Assembly: GCF_040802235.1 (NCBI RefSeq)
Contig: NC_133156.1
Coordinates: 26,865,343 to 26,929,342 of the forward strand
Reading direction: 5' to 3'
Origin: Manis javanica
Taxonomy: Eukaryota; Chordata; Mammalia; Pholidota; Manidae
DNA length: 64,000 bases
How positions within the stretch are numbered: the stretch's first letter is position 1; every line of letters starts with the position of its first letter. The notes beneath the pieces were generated by a model. That model worked only from the letters and a program-made list of their open reading frames with translations, was not told the DNA's origin and did no database searches. The translations under genes were made by a program, and so were the position numbers. Shown here piece after piece: positions 50,677 through 62,879 of the stretch.

Positions 50677-50788
50677 TCTCCCTCAGTAATAGCCAAGATT
50701 CATCTGGAAGTCTCTTTTTTCAGATACTTTTTGTATGTTAGAAAAGGCTAGAAATTAGCTATATAACTAATTACATTCTTCGATTCCT
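50677..50788 (-). repeat. Inverted repeat, right arm
   Basis: Mirror copy of 49874-49986, 690 bp away, in SLC36A1 intron 1. In the pre-mRNA the arms could pair into a long hairpin. The retroposon at 50802 begins 13 bp beyond this arm. Confidence 0.85.
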
Positions 50789-50801
50789 GCATAATCAACA
50801 T

Positions 50802-51574
50802 TAGGAAGAACCTTTTTTTTTTTTTTTTTTTTGAGAGGGCATCTCTCATATTTATTGATCAAATGGTTGTTAACAACAATAAAATTCTGTATAGGGGGGT
50901 CAATGCTCAATGCACAATCATTAATCCACCCCTAATTCTCGTCAGTCTCCAATCTTCTGAAGCATAACGAACAAGTTCTTACATGGAGAACAAATTCTTA
51001 CATAGTGAATAAGTTCTTACATGGTGAACAGTACAAGGGCAGTCATCACAGAAACTTTCGGTTTTGATCATGCTTTATAAACTATAAACAATCAGGTCAA
51101 ATATGAATATTTGTTTGATTTTTATACTTGATTTATATGTGGATCCCACATTTCTCCCTTTATTATTATTATTTTTATTTTTAATAAAATGCTGAAGTGG
51201 TAGGTAGATGCAAGATAAAGGTAGAAAACATAGTTTAGTGTTCTAAGAGAGCAAATGTAGATGATCAGGTGTGTGCCTGTAGACTATGTGTTAATCCAAG
51301 CTAGACAAGGGCATTAAAACATCCACGGATGCAGAAGATTTCTCTCAAAACGGGGGGGGTGAGGTTCTAAGCCTCACCACTGTTGATCCCCATTTTCTCA
51401 CCTGATGGCCCCCCTGCGAGTGTGTCTGTCTTAGGTTGTTCCTCCCTTGAGGAATCTTACACGTCTCTGGCTAACCAGTCATCTTCCGGGGCCATACAGG
51501 GAGATGTAAAGTTGGTAAGTGAGAGAGAAGCCATATTGTTGGAAAAAGTTAGCTTTTTATAGGAAGAACCTTTT
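50802..51574 (-). mobile_element. Retrovirus-derived retroposon, copy 3 (about 0.74 kb)
   Basis: The body is 50817-51559, bounded by a perfect 15-bp target-site duplication taggaagaacctttt (50802-50816, 51560-51574). T18-class poly-T at the left marks the A-tail on the minus strand. Same 3' end as copies 1 and 4 (gagagggcatctctcatattt on the plus strand, cut here at a shorter length: gagagggcatctctcat). It starts further 3' than copies 1 and 4, so it is more truncated, and lacks the envelope-like part. Confidence 0.88.
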
Positions 51575-51599
51575 ATCAAAAGTTGTCCAAATAGAAAAG

Positions 51600-52950
51600 A
51601 TCACTCTGGGAGACAGTGTGTTTCCCGTCCCTACAAAACTCCAAGCAGAAGCCCTGTCTCAGAGCTGTCATGTAGCCATTCAAGCAGTGTGGGTGCAGTC
51701 GCACCCTGGATTCCTTCTATGGCTTTCTGGCAACCAAGGCCTCCTCCTGTTGCTCTTGCTCTTTCTCCACTGAATGCTAGCCTCCAAGGCCACCCTGTCC
51801 CTAGGCTCCCTTTGATGAAACCTGGTCTCTTAGTTCATTGTTGCAATTGCCAATTCCTGCCCTGCAGAAGACTTTAAGTACCCACTGCCAGAGTGAGGGG
51901 GGTAATAAGGAGTCCAAGACAGGCTCATTCTTCAGGCTCCTGAGGACAAAGGACACAGCTTACACTGGACATGTGGCCCACTGACACAAAGTCAAAATCT
52001 CTGTGAGATAATTGGACCCAAATGGGTGAACTACTAAGAAAAATCTCCATGTTTGGTGGGGAAAAAAAAAATTCTTCAAGTATACATTCAACCAAAATTG
52101 CATCAAACTATCCACTATTTGCATAACCTTGATAAAGTTTCTTCTTTTTCCTTACATAAACTATTGTTTAGTTATCAATGTTCTCATTAGTTTAAGGTTT
52201 TTCCTACTTATTTCATATCTACTCTTCCCTGAATCTACACAATGTACATACTAATGATGTCAGTTGCAATATAATGGTTTATCATTATATTAATATAATA
52301 ATTTGCTTCCCTAGCTCCCAATTGTTGGATTTGAGGCTTTTACATTCTTTTAATGACTCCCTTATATCACAGCTAAAAAGATTTCATACAAGTAGTTTTT
52401 AATTTCTGAGTCACATCCTTGGAGTAGAGCTAGGTAAAAAGGCTCATTGATACGGTTCTTGCAATACAAAAATTATTGAACTAACCAATAGTGTCACTAG
52501 TAGTATATGGACATGACTGTCTTTATAACTCTGGCAATGTTGAGATCTTATCATGTTTATATTTGTTTTTTTAGATGGATGGGTGGTTCCTTACACTTAT
52601 TTTGGTTTATATTTCTTTAATTTCCAGCAAATGAAAACTTTAAGAGCATCTTTCCTCCACCTATCAGACTGATGCTCACTCACATGTGAAAATACTAAAA
52701 TGTTGTCAAAATAACTATTTAAGAGTTAACTGACTGGTTTCTATTCCAAGTCAATTATAATAAACAAGGGAAATTCCAATAAGGGAAGGAGAATCCATTT
52801 ATATATGTTTATAGGTCTCTTTTTGGGCATATGGGAAGGTTAGGTGAGGAAAAAGGAGTGGAGGGAGGGAGAAGAGTACTAAAGTGTTATTTAGCTTCAT
52901 TAGCAAAAGCTGAACCATAGTTTTAAGGGAGACTCGTAAACACAAAAAAT
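51600..52950. other. Intronic sequence, mostly unrecognised
   Basis: 51600-52000 is unrecognised. 52100-52650 has text suggestive of an old minus-strand LINE ('ctctggcaatgttgagatct', 'tttatatttctttaatttcc') but is too diverged to call firmly. Confidence 0.35.
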
Positions 52951-52959
52951 TACCTACTA

Positions 52960-55645
52960 AAATTATTTGAACTAATGGGTTCAGCAAAGTTGCAGGATAT
53001 AGGATTAACATACAAAGAATCATTATATTTCTTTATATTTTCAATAAACAATCTGAAAATGAAATTGAGAAAACAGTTCCATCTGCAATAGCATCAAAAA
53101 GAATAAAATACTTAGGAATAAATTTAACCAAGTAGGTGTAAGACTTGTGCATGAAAACCATAAAACATTATTAAAAGAAATTAAGACCTAAATAAATGAA
53201 AAACTTCCCAATGTTCATGGATTAATAGATTCAGTGTTGTTAAGTTGGCGATATTCCCTAAACTGATTTATAAATTCAATGGAATTCTATCAAAATCCCA
53301 GCTTCCTTTTGATAGAACTTGACAAGCTGATTCTAAAATTTATATGGAAATTCAAGAGACCCATATTAGCCAAAACAATTTTGGGCAAGTAGAACAAATT
53401 TGGAGGACTTCCCATATCATCTTAGTACAAAGCTATAGTAATCAAGACAATATGGTACTGGCATAAGGATAAACATATAGATCAATGGGCTAGAATTAAG
53501 AGTCCAGAAATAAACAACTAGATCTATGCTCAATTGATTTTTGACAGAGATGCCAAGGCAGTTCAATGGGGGAAAAACAGTCTTTTCAAAAAATGATGCT
53601 GGGACAAGAAGTTATGTGCATTCAAAGAATGAAGCTGGAAATCTACCTCACACCATATGCAAAAATTAACTCAAAATGGATCAAAGACATAAATGTAAGT
53701 GCTAAAAACTATAAAACTCTTAGAAAAAAACATAATCATAAATCCTCATGACCTTGGATTAGGTAATGATTTCTTATGTATGACAGCAAAAGCATAAGCA
53801 AAAAAATTAAAAAATAGGTAAATTAGATATCATCAAAATTAAAAACATTTGTGCCTCAAAGGACACCAAGAAAGTGAGACAGCCTACAAGAATAGGAGAA
53901 AATTTCTGCAAATCGTATTTCTGATAAGGGACTTATATCCAGAACACATAAAAAAACTATTACAACTCAATAATAAAAAGACAATCCAATTAAAAAGTGG
54001 GCAAAGCATCTACAAAGCTATTTTGCCAAAGAATGTGAAAATGGCCAATAATCACATGAAAAGATACTCAACATCATTACCTAACAGATAAATGCAATTT
54101 AAAAAGCACAGTTAAGTTGTGCCTCATACCGAAATTACCGAGTATCATAATTCTTCCAAGTGGTAAAAATACCTCAAGACAAATGCTGGGCATAGAAGCC
54201 ACAGGGCATAAATCTGCAAAGAAGTAAAAAGCTAACCTTTTCAAACAATATTGCTTCTCTCTCACTTACCAACTTCACATTTCCCTGTATGGCCCTGGAA
54301 AATGACTGGGTAGTCAGAGATCAGGGATTCTCAAGGGAGGAACAACCTAAGACAGGCACAGTCGCAGGGGGGCCATCAGGTGAGAAATTGGGGATCAACA
54401 GAGGTGAGGCTTAGAACCTCACCCTTTCTGTTTTGAGAGAAATCTTCTGCATCCGTGGATGTTTTGTTGCCCTTGTCTAGCTTGGATTAATACTTAGTCT
54501 ATAGGCACACACCTGATCATCTACATTTGCCCTCTTACAGCACTAAACTATGTTCTCTACCTTTATCTTGTATCTACCTACCACTCCAGCATTTTATTAA
54601 AAATAATAATAAGGGAGAAATGTGGGATTCACATATAAATCAAGTATTAAAATCAAACGAATATTCATATTTGACCTGATTGTTTATAGTTCATAATGTG
54701 TGATCAAAACTGAAAGTTTCTGTGATATGACTGCCCTTGCACTGTTCACCATGTAAGAACTTATTCACTATGTAAGAATTTGTTTACCATGTAAACACTT
54801 GTTCATTATGCTTCAGAAGATTGGAGACTGTTGAGAATTAGGCTTGGGGTTGATTAATGATTGTGCATTGAGTCCCCTATACAGAATTTTATTGTTGTTA
54901 ACAACCATTTGATCAGTAAATATGAGAGATGCCCTCTCAAAAAAAAAAGCAGTTAAGATAACCACTTCACACCAACCAAGAGGCTAGAATCAAAGACAGA
55001 ATGATACATGTTAATGAGAAGGTGGAGAAATTTGAATCCACTTACACTACTTTCAGGAGTGTAAAATGGTGCCACCACTTTAGAAAACAGTCTGGCAGTT
55101 CCTCAAAGGGCTAAACATAGTTACCATAGGACCTAGCAATTCCACTCCTAGGTATATACTGAAATGAAACTTAAGTTCACAGAAAAACTTGCACACAAAT
55201 GTTCATAACAGCATTATTCTTAATAGCCAAAAAGTGGAAATAAACCTGATGAATGGATAAATAAAATGTGGAAAAGCCATACAATGGATAAAAAGATACG
55301 AAATACTGATATATGCTCCAACATGGGTGAACCTTGAAATACTATTCTAAGTGAAAAAAGCCAGTCACAGAGTTCTATATATTGTATGATTTTGTTTATA
55401 CGTAAGTCCACAATAGGGAAACCTATAGAAAGTAGATTAGTAGTTGCCTAGGGTTTTGACTAGGGAGTTGGGAGGGATCAGTGGTAAAGGCCAAGAGTTT
55501 CATTTGGGATGATGAAAATGTTCTAAAATTGATTGTGGTGATGGTTGCACAACTCTGTGAATATACTAAAAGCATTGAATTGTACCCTTTAAATGACTGA
55601 AATATATGCTATATGAATTATTTCTCAATAAAACTGCTAACAAAA
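52960..55645 (+). mobile_element. Old L1 fragment, interrupted by retroposon copy 4
   Basis: 'caaagttgcaggatatagga' and 'aaaagaataaaatacttagg' mark the L1 reverse-transcriptase region. Then come the ORF2 C-terminal third and a 3' end with an A-run near 55640. Many stops. The sequence resumes after 54957 where it broke at 54100. Confidence 0.85.
54101..54957 (+). mobile_element. Retrovirus-derived retroposon, copy 4 (about 0.83 kb), nested in L1
   Basis: The body is 54117-54943. The target duplication aaaaagcacagttaag (54101-54116) matches aaaaagcagttaag (54944-54957) except for a two-base deletion, and begins after caattt, a TT|AAAA site. The 3' end is AGTAAA (in place of AATAAA), then tatgagagatgccctctc and a short A-tail. 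It begins at the segment matching copy 1 near 27690. Confidence 0.88.
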
Positions 55646-55649
55646 AAAA

Positions 55650-58240
55650 CACCTAACAGACTTCTGGGCCCAGTCTGATTCAACCTGAGCATAATATTTT
55701 TAACAAGCTTTCTAAGTGATGGTTACAGGCAGCTTTATATAAAGCACTATTAAAATATATTATCTTATTATGATGGGTACGCCCCAGGCCTCACCTCCTA
55801 CCAGAGTTTATGAATTGGCAATATCTGTAGACTAAAAGTACCACCCATTATTCTGAAATAATTACATTAGGTTGGACTCTGGAACCCAGAAAGCAGCAAA
55901 TTCTCTAGATGCATTTTTTCTCTTCTGTTACTAGAATTCCAAAGACATGAACAAGTAAGGACACAACTGTGTTGCTATATGTAGTCCACAGGGAGGGAAG
56001 TGAAAATTTATGACTTCCACATGATTTGTTTTTAAAGAGCATCAGATAAAACTCCATCTAACCTATCACAGAAATACATGCAATAACTCGAGACTCCTAT
56101 AAAACAGCTACAAAACAGTTGCTGACTTCAGAAAACTCTGGACAGGAGGGGCTGAAGAGGCAAACACGTTCACTTTTCACACCAAATCATAAAAATTCAC
56201 TAGATGTTAGGACAAGGTGTGACTTAAAGAAGATCAAGCTCCAGCTTCCAATTTAGAGGTAGGAAAATCAAGGCCCCAGATGGGTAAAGACTTGGAATTG
56301 GAAAACAGCATACAGATTCCCAGTCCAGTGTTCTTTCTATCACACCATTAATCATCTACTCTCCCACTACAATCTCCCTCTGAAAGAAACTGAGAAAGGA
56401 TTAGGTCTACAGGGGAAATTCTGCATAATAAAAAGCACAAGAGTTCAGAGTCCCCGTTATGTGGCCCCTGAGTTACTGAGTCTCCCTTTGCCTCAGTTTC
56501 CTCATCTGAAAAATATCATTAACAATCACATTATTATTATGAAGATAGAAGGAAAAGATAGATGTGTAGCCTGGTCCACAGTGGACCCTCATTAGCGGTG
56601 GCAATTGTGATTATTACCATAGGGAATTTCAAGAACAAGAAGTCAGCAAGTTCACTATACAAATAAAACTCTGCAAGACTTCCTCTTCCATCATTCCAGA
56701 GAGCTAAGCGAAGTCCCCACCTTGAAAATGGCAATCTACATGCCATGTGCATCCCAGTAACCCAGATGCCAGAGCTGTCTTTCCTAGTAGCATGGGGCAC
56801 TGAGAACTGGCCCGGGTGTCAAGGCTTCCGAGAAAAACTTGGGGAGATAAAAGAAGAGCATGATTAAGTTTCTATTTTGTCATATTAGAACGTCCCATCC
56901 CCTGGACCTCACTCCCATTTCATTACACAGAGATGGCTTTGTGTGTTCAGACCCAGAAAAGCCTGGTTAAAGGAGGGAAGTTCAGGATAGTTAGGAACTG
57001 CCACAACAATTCAGGAAGCTCGGTGTTAAAGGTTAGCCAGTTATACTTCTGGAAGGGGTTATCAGGGCCAGGCTGGCTAAAGCAGAAAACAAAGTCCACT
57101 CAGTCAACCCAGGTGTAAGACCTTGATTCAGGTCAGGGTGGGAAGAAGAAATGTATCATTTAACAGCAGTAATTCTTCAGCATCTGACCCTGGAAGCATT
57201 TAAAGAACTGAGACACTCCCTAAGGAGGGGAGGAAGGATAAAAAGAAAGAAAATGCAGGAGTACTTAACATGATAAGAGTTACCCGAGGCAAGGGGTAAA
57301 ATAAAGCACTCACAAAAGTGGACATCTACTACAACTACTCTACTTCATAGCCCACCTGCTAACAAGTCAAGTCCTGAAGTTCACAAAACCCCTGAGTTAA
57401 AAGAAAATTTTAGACTTTATCTAGTCCAACCCTCCACCCAACACAATAATCTAGTGTACAATATTTCCAAAAGTAATTGCCAAGCAACAATTACCTCCAG
57501 TGACAGGGACCTCCATGTTCTGGGTTGCAACATGAGAGAGTGCTAGTTCTTTGAAAGTTCTTAGGCTCACCCCAAAACCACTTCCCTTTTGACACTTCCA
57601 TCCATTGGCCCTTATTGTAGTCTCTGGAATATTACAAAAGAAATGTGTAATCCAACTCCTTGCACTGCCTTTAAAATAGACAAACACAGCTCTGAGTCCT
57701 TCAAGCTGCCACAGGGACGAGGCTGACTCAACAGCTCCATGATTTTAAAGGAAAAATAAGGACTCAACAGTCCTTATCTGTTTGTGAAAAATGGCACAAA
57801 CAGAAAACAAAGGGAGAGGGGCTTAAAATCATCATCAGAGCAGTCTCTGCTAAATATCCTCCATTCCAGAAGGTCTCAAACTAAGAGCATATGACCAGGC
57901 CTTTTGTGTCCCCTGTGCTTCTTGACTGCAAGAACAGCTTTAAAGAAAACATGCCCTAAATGTACAAATTAATTACTGTAGACTAGGTTCTTGACAAGAG
58001 TCAAAGAGAGTCTGATCATGTTTAAAGTAATAAAATTCAGTCAAAACCATTTTCAACTGTCAGCATTTGCCTTGGACATAATACAGAGACAGGAAGAAAG
58101 AAGAGAATTTCATGGCAATGTAGAAATAAGTAGGGAAACTGCCTCCTGAACAACTGGATTAAGCCTTGTTACAAGGCAGATACTAATGTACACAAGGGAA
58201 AAAACCTCCCTGATTAGAAAAGAAACAGACCTGGATGCAG
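55650..58240. other. Intron 1 sequence, only minor repeat scraps
   Basis: A core-SINE-like scrap at 57400-57530 ('ctttatctagtccaaccctc'). Otherwise nothing I can name. Confidence 0.4.
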
Positions 58241-58249
58241 AGAATGTCT

Positions 58250-58410
58250 GAGCAGAGGAGGCCCTCAGGGACTCAACTCCATCATTCTAAGGCTGGGAAA
58301 CCTAAACCCAAGCGAGGATGTGACTCACCCAAGGTTGCAAATCAAGTGTCAGAACAAAATCTAATTCCCCGATTCTTTGCATTACACCCAACTGCTATCT
58401 TATGTCATCA
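58250..58410 (-). repeat. MIR SINE fragment
   Basis: 'catcattctaaggctgggaa' and 'tgtgactcacccaaggttgc' fit a reverse-orientation MIR. Weak. Confidence 0.45.
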
Positions 58411-59354
58411 AGCCTCAAATAAATGCATCCAAATAACTGGTATTCCCCAAATCTGACAAGTTACGGAAAAAATAAAGCAAAGGTCTTTACATCCTTCGAG
58501 TTAATGCCAAGGCTCTCCACGACCACAGCTGGGAGCCACCTGTCCTCACAGGAGCATACACTGAATCTTATTTCATATTTTGATATGACTTAAACAAAAT
58601 TGCAGGACGGTTAGAAACAAAACCTACAGAATAATGAGTTAGCAGAAAAATCGTGTACAGTGAAACAGGGAGCCACACCCAGGGCCAATCCAAACCCAGC
58701 GATGGAGGATGTAGAGCTAAGAAGGAAAAGGAATAAAAGCGGACGGGAAACGGGCGCCTCTTCACATGTCACGTTTTCTGCAGGAGGCAGTGTAATGAAA
58801 GGGAAACTGTCGCTTAAGGAGACGTGGATTCCAGTCGCAGGTCGGGTGGTAGGACTAACCCACTGGGTGACCTTAGGCAGCCCCCGACTCCTCCTGGCCC
58901 TCCAATTCCCCAGGTGTCCTAGAATGCCCCAGACGATTTCTCGGGTCCTTGCAGTGCAGGTATTCTATGAGCCAAAGACCCACTATCAGCAAGTCCCGAG
59001 CAAGGCTCCCGCCCAGAGCCGGCGACTTAACTCGGACGCCCGGACCCCTCTGGAAGCCGGGGAGGAGACCCGGCTGGTCGCTTGCTGAACCTTCCCATCT
59101 CAGGACCTCAGCTCTCCCTTCTGTAAGAAGGACGGGAGGTCAAGGGAGACAGCACGGGCGACAAAGGGCTCTCCCGTCCGCCTCATCCCGGGGGGAGGGG
59201 GGCCTGCCTGGGGCTGCTCAGGAGACTCGGACCCGCAGCCCGGGCAGGTGGCTGCCCGGCCCCGAGCATCCGCGGCGCCCCGGGGGAGGGAGAGGTGGGT
59301 CCTGCCGAAGGGGTGTCAAGCTACCAGCCCCAGCCCGTCAGCGAGCGGACTCAC

Positions 59355-59500
59355 CGCTCGGGTTCCAGCTCCGGCTCCGGCTCCGGCTCCCGCTTCAGCA
59401 CAGCCCCCCGGGCCCCGCCTCAGCGCCGAGCCCTCGCCATCCCCCTAGCCGCCGGGTGGCCGCTTCCGGGCCCCATCACGTGTTCCAGGAGCCCGCGCCG
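59355..59500 (-). other. SLC36A1: Putative SLC36A1 non-coding exon 1 (right edge uncertain)
   Basis: A consensus donor (GAGCG|GTGAGTCC) reads leftward at 59354-59353 from the core of the CpG island. The sequence on its right is GC-rich, contains a (GGAGCC)n run and has no ATG. Spliced to exon 2 it would give a short upstream-ATG-free 5' UTR ending in a good initiation context. The transcription start is not determined; the ETS and E-box motifs near 59461-59516 suggest it lies close by. Further alternative 5' exons cannot be excluded. Confidence 0.6.
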
Positions 59501-59520
59501 TGGCCCAGGTCACATGTTCC
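59461..59520 (-). promoter_or_regulatory. Promoter motif cluster: ETS site and paired E-boxes (CLEAR-like)
   Basis: An ETS-type site (CCGGAAGCG on the minus strand) is followed by TCACGTGTTCC (59476-59486) and TCACATGTTCC (59510-59520), an 11-bp motif repeated with one mismatch exactly 34 bp apart. TCACGTG is the core of the CLEAR element bound by TFEB/TFE3 at lysosomal genes, and PAT1 is a lysosomal transporter. Binding itself is inference. Confidence 0.5.
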
Positions 59521-59989
59521 CGAGCGCGGCCACCGCTCGCTCCTCACAGAGGTTGGATACCCAGCTCCGCATCACCACCTGGCGACCGAGTGCTGCCTCT
59601 GCAGGAAGGACCGTGAGGACTGGGAGGGGGAACTGGGCTGGGTGTTGGTATATGAGCATGCGCAGTGAGTCCAGAGGCGAAGAGCGCTGTCCTCAGCTGC
59701 GCGTTTGTGAAAAATCGCTCTTTTTTATACTTGCTGTATTTTCTTGAACACCTTTCTATGAGAATATATTGCTTTTATAATTTTTAAAAAATATCTAGTC
59801 ATGTTTTTAGAAGTTTACATAAACTTATATGTGGTTGCTGTCGGAAATGCAACTATGAGGTAAGGTAACACTATCTTTTTAATATATTTAAAATTTTTAG
59901 ATAACATTTTTAAATGAATTGCAACATTTCAGTTTGTTTCAGGTGTACGTATTATCTAGCTTTCTCTTTCTTCCTCTCTGCAATAGCCT

Positions 59990-60385
59990 TTAAAAATAAC
60001 AGGAAAAAAAATGTGCTATTGATAGAGCTATAAAATGGATAAATCTCAAAATAATTATACATGGATAAACCTTAAAATATGCTGAGTAAAATAAGTCAGA
60101 AAAAATATTCCAGTTATATGATATTCTAGCACATGTTAAGTAATCTCCAGTGACAGAAAACACACCAGAGTGATCGCCTGGGAAAGGTGGAAGGTCAGAG
60201 AGAGAAGAGAGTAATTACAAAGGGGCACAAGGAAAAGCTCAGGTGACAAACACATGAACTATCTTGACTGTGGTGGTGGTGACTGTAGATGTTATATAAA
60301 TTATCAGATTATACTTTTTAAATATGTGCAGTTTACTGTATGTGAATTATTCTTCAGTAAAGCTGTTAGAATATTCAATAAACAT
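59990..60385 (+). repeat. Old L1 3' end
   Basis: 'agctataaaatggataaatc', 'aaatatgctgagtaaaataa' and 'gaattattcttcagtaaagc' follow the L1 3' end order. 60385-61760 holds no gene; 60830-61080 ends in ataaataaagatctttt and could be part of an LTR, not confirmed. Confidence 0.65.
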
Positions 60386-61759
60386 TGTGTAAGTAATATA
60401 TTAATATATTCTTATTAGAGGTTTATAAGTATATAAACAGTGAAAATTCTCCTTCATCCAAATTCATTCTTCTCTCCAAAAATTTAGTTACCAGCATTGG
60501 AGTATTGTTCTCCAAATCCTATATTATGTATTTATACAAGAATATATAGACAGGTACAGATTTGTGATCCTAAAATTTAGAATTATTGTTTTGCTTAAGA
60601 CTTTTAGTCTTCACTGTATATACTGTTTAAATCATTTCATAAACATATTACTTTATATATGTTTAGAACTTCTGTATGTTTTATATATGTGTTTTAAAAA
60701 ATCTACTCCAGTTGGTTCATTTTGCCAGAGAAAGAGAAAAGAATGCACATTCATGCTCAATTCAAAACAGAAAGGCCAGTGAATTCATCCCATCCCTGGA
60801 AGAACCCATCAGTTCATTGACTTCTCATTGCTAGGAACTGGGCTTGGAATGCTGCTGGTTTGCCCAAATCAAGGAGTGCACCCTTTAGGTTCCCTCCAGG
60901 CCTTGCATTTCAGTGTTTGTATGGCTCCTTCTAATGCTTAGCCCAAGAAAGCCAGATCTTATGAGAACCACACTGCTTCCTGTCGGAATTTCTGGTGCAA
61001 GTGGGAACTTACCTTCCCCAATTTGATCCTGGGATGCACTGACTATAAATAAAGATCTTTTCTGATACCTGACTACTGCACCCTTACTGAAAGACCCTAG
61101 AAAAAAGGTTGCTTCATTTTCAGATACTGTTAGGACTCTATCAACCTTATCATTAGGCAGTCCTAATTAGAAATTAACATACAATAACATCTCCTTATTG
61201 TTCCCAAGTAACTTTGCCCAAATACACAAATCTCCACTTCCATTTCCACTTCCACAGTTTTTTGGAAATACAGAGTTTTCCAGTTCAAATGGATGTTTAA
61301 ATAAACATTTTGACTCTTTTACTCCCCAAAACTATACAAAAGCAAAAAGGAAAAACTTCAAATTCTATTTTCAGCAAAGCCAGAAGATAAATAGAATCCA
61401 CAGATAGCAAATTATGTGTAAGCAGCCACAGTCAGACAGAAGCTGTGAAGAACAGGAAAGAAACTCAGAGAGAAATGAAGGGCCCCAGTGGAGGCAGATC
61501 TCAGAAAACCACCAGTGAAAACTCTCGTTCTGAAGGTGAAGAGCTCCCTTAGAAATGCACAGCTATATCCCTTTTGTTTGCAGAAATGGGTGTGGAAACA
61601 GTACGGCAAGACTAGCAGATAAAAGCTGTCCTGAATCTGGTTTGGATCTGGGAAGCCAAGAAGATGAGGATGACAGAAAGAATCACACCGATGAGCCATG
61701 TTTGCTGGAAATGATCCATCTGCAGCAACAGAGAAGACAAGACTGGAATTATACTTGTC

Positions 61760-62520
61760 AGTGAGGGAGAGGAGCAACTGGAAGTCTCATCCATTGTTGG
61801 TGGAAGTGTACAATGATGCGACTATTTTGGAAAACTGACAGTTTTTTGTGAAGTTAAACACAGAACTATCCTATAATCCAGCAAATCTACTTATAGGTGT
61901 TTACCCAAGAAAAATCAAAACATATGTCCACACCTGGACTAGGGTGAGGCAAGTGAGGTACCTGGGCTGGTAAATTTAAGGAGGCACTCACTCACAGGGT
62001 TGTGCAAGTGCAAGACTGGCTCTTATATGAACATCAGAGTGAGTGCCTCCTTAAATTTGGTGAGCTGGCCTTCCTGGATTGCCTCACCATAATCCTGGCT
62101 TGCCTCACCATAATCCTGGCTGTGGGCCACACAGAGAGGAGTACTCAGATGTTCACATGGAAGAGCTTAATAAAGCTAAGCTAATAAAAACCCAGGTATT
62201 TATCAATAGGTGAATTGGTAAATAAATTGTGGCATACATAGCAGAAAAGAACTATTGTTACATGCAAAAACATGGATGCATCTCATTATCCTCGGTGGAA
62301 AAAGCTGAACACAAAAGATTACATACTATATGACTTGATTTATAGAATAAGCAAAACCTATGTAATAAGAGAAAGCTGATAAATGGTTGTTTGGAATATG
62401 TGGGGTGGGGACTGACTGCACAGAGACAAAAGAGCTTTCTGGGTGATGTTAATATTCTGCATCTTGTTTGGTATGGTCATTACATGGATTTATGTACTTG
62501 TCAAAAGCCATTACCTAGAC
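61760..62520 (+). repeat. Old L1 3' fragment interrupted by a small DNA transposon
   Basis: 'ccattgttggtggaagtgta' and 'cctataatccagcaaatcta' on the left, then 'gtatttatcaataggtgaat' and 'aacatggatgcatctcatta' on the right, are in L1 order. The gap between them is occupied by the palindromic element at 61933-62120. Confidence 0.65.
61933..62120. mobile_element. Small palindromic DNA transposon (MITE-like)
   Basis: The termini cctggactagggtgaggcaa (61933-61952) and the reverse complement of ttgcctcaccataatcctgg match at 17 of 20 bases. Inside is a perfect 22-bp inverted repeat (61972-61993 and 62037-62058) with a 43-bp spacer. The right terminus is duplicated in tandem (21 bp: 62079-62099 and 62100-62120). 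Family not identified. Confidence 0.75.
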
Positions 62521-62879
62521 AATTAAAGTATGCCTCTGAAGGTTAATTTAAAAAATTTCAAGAGCTTACCAGACATCTGAGAAAAGCCTGTAAGATAAAA
62601 GTTAGAAGAAGAAGTAAATGCACAAACATATGAAAACATCTTGCAGGAGACTATGCAAAAACCAAATGGATGAACAAATATCTTCATAGAGATAAGATGT
62701 TGCAATTGTGAACTAAGAACAACAACAAATATTGTTTTTAAAAAAGAATATTCTAAGATAAAAACAACTCTTCGAAATTGAAAATGCAGTAACAAAAATG
62801 AAGAATCAAACAGAAGAGTAAGATAAGAATAAGGAACTTTTTCTTAATAACTTTGTTTATTTATTTATTTTTTATGAAT

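Larger units (their letters stand above)
58840..59700. promoter_or_regulatory. CpG island containing the SLC36A1 promoter
   Basis: This is the only extended CpG-dense, GC-rich block in the window and lies immediately upstream of the gene. Seen directly: many CpGs, GC boxes (ggggcggg-type and CCCCGCCTC), an ETS/GABP-like site (cgcttccggg, 59461-59470), and two E-boxes (CACGTG 59477-59482, CACATG 59511-59516). No TATA box is obvious. The dense part is 59000-59560. Long frames open across it on the plus strand are compositional and match nothing I recognise. Confidence 0.85.

Noticed and set aside
58949..59747. Long plus-strand open frames (up to 239 codons) across the CpG island
   Set aside because: Pro/Arg/Ser-rich, low-complexity translation typical of GC-rich DNA with few stops. 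Several frames are open at once, and the minus-strand first exon lies here.
60830..61080. Possible solo LTR (ataaataaagatctttt near its end)
   Set aside because: No matching TG...CA ends or short target duplication could be found by eye, so it is not called.
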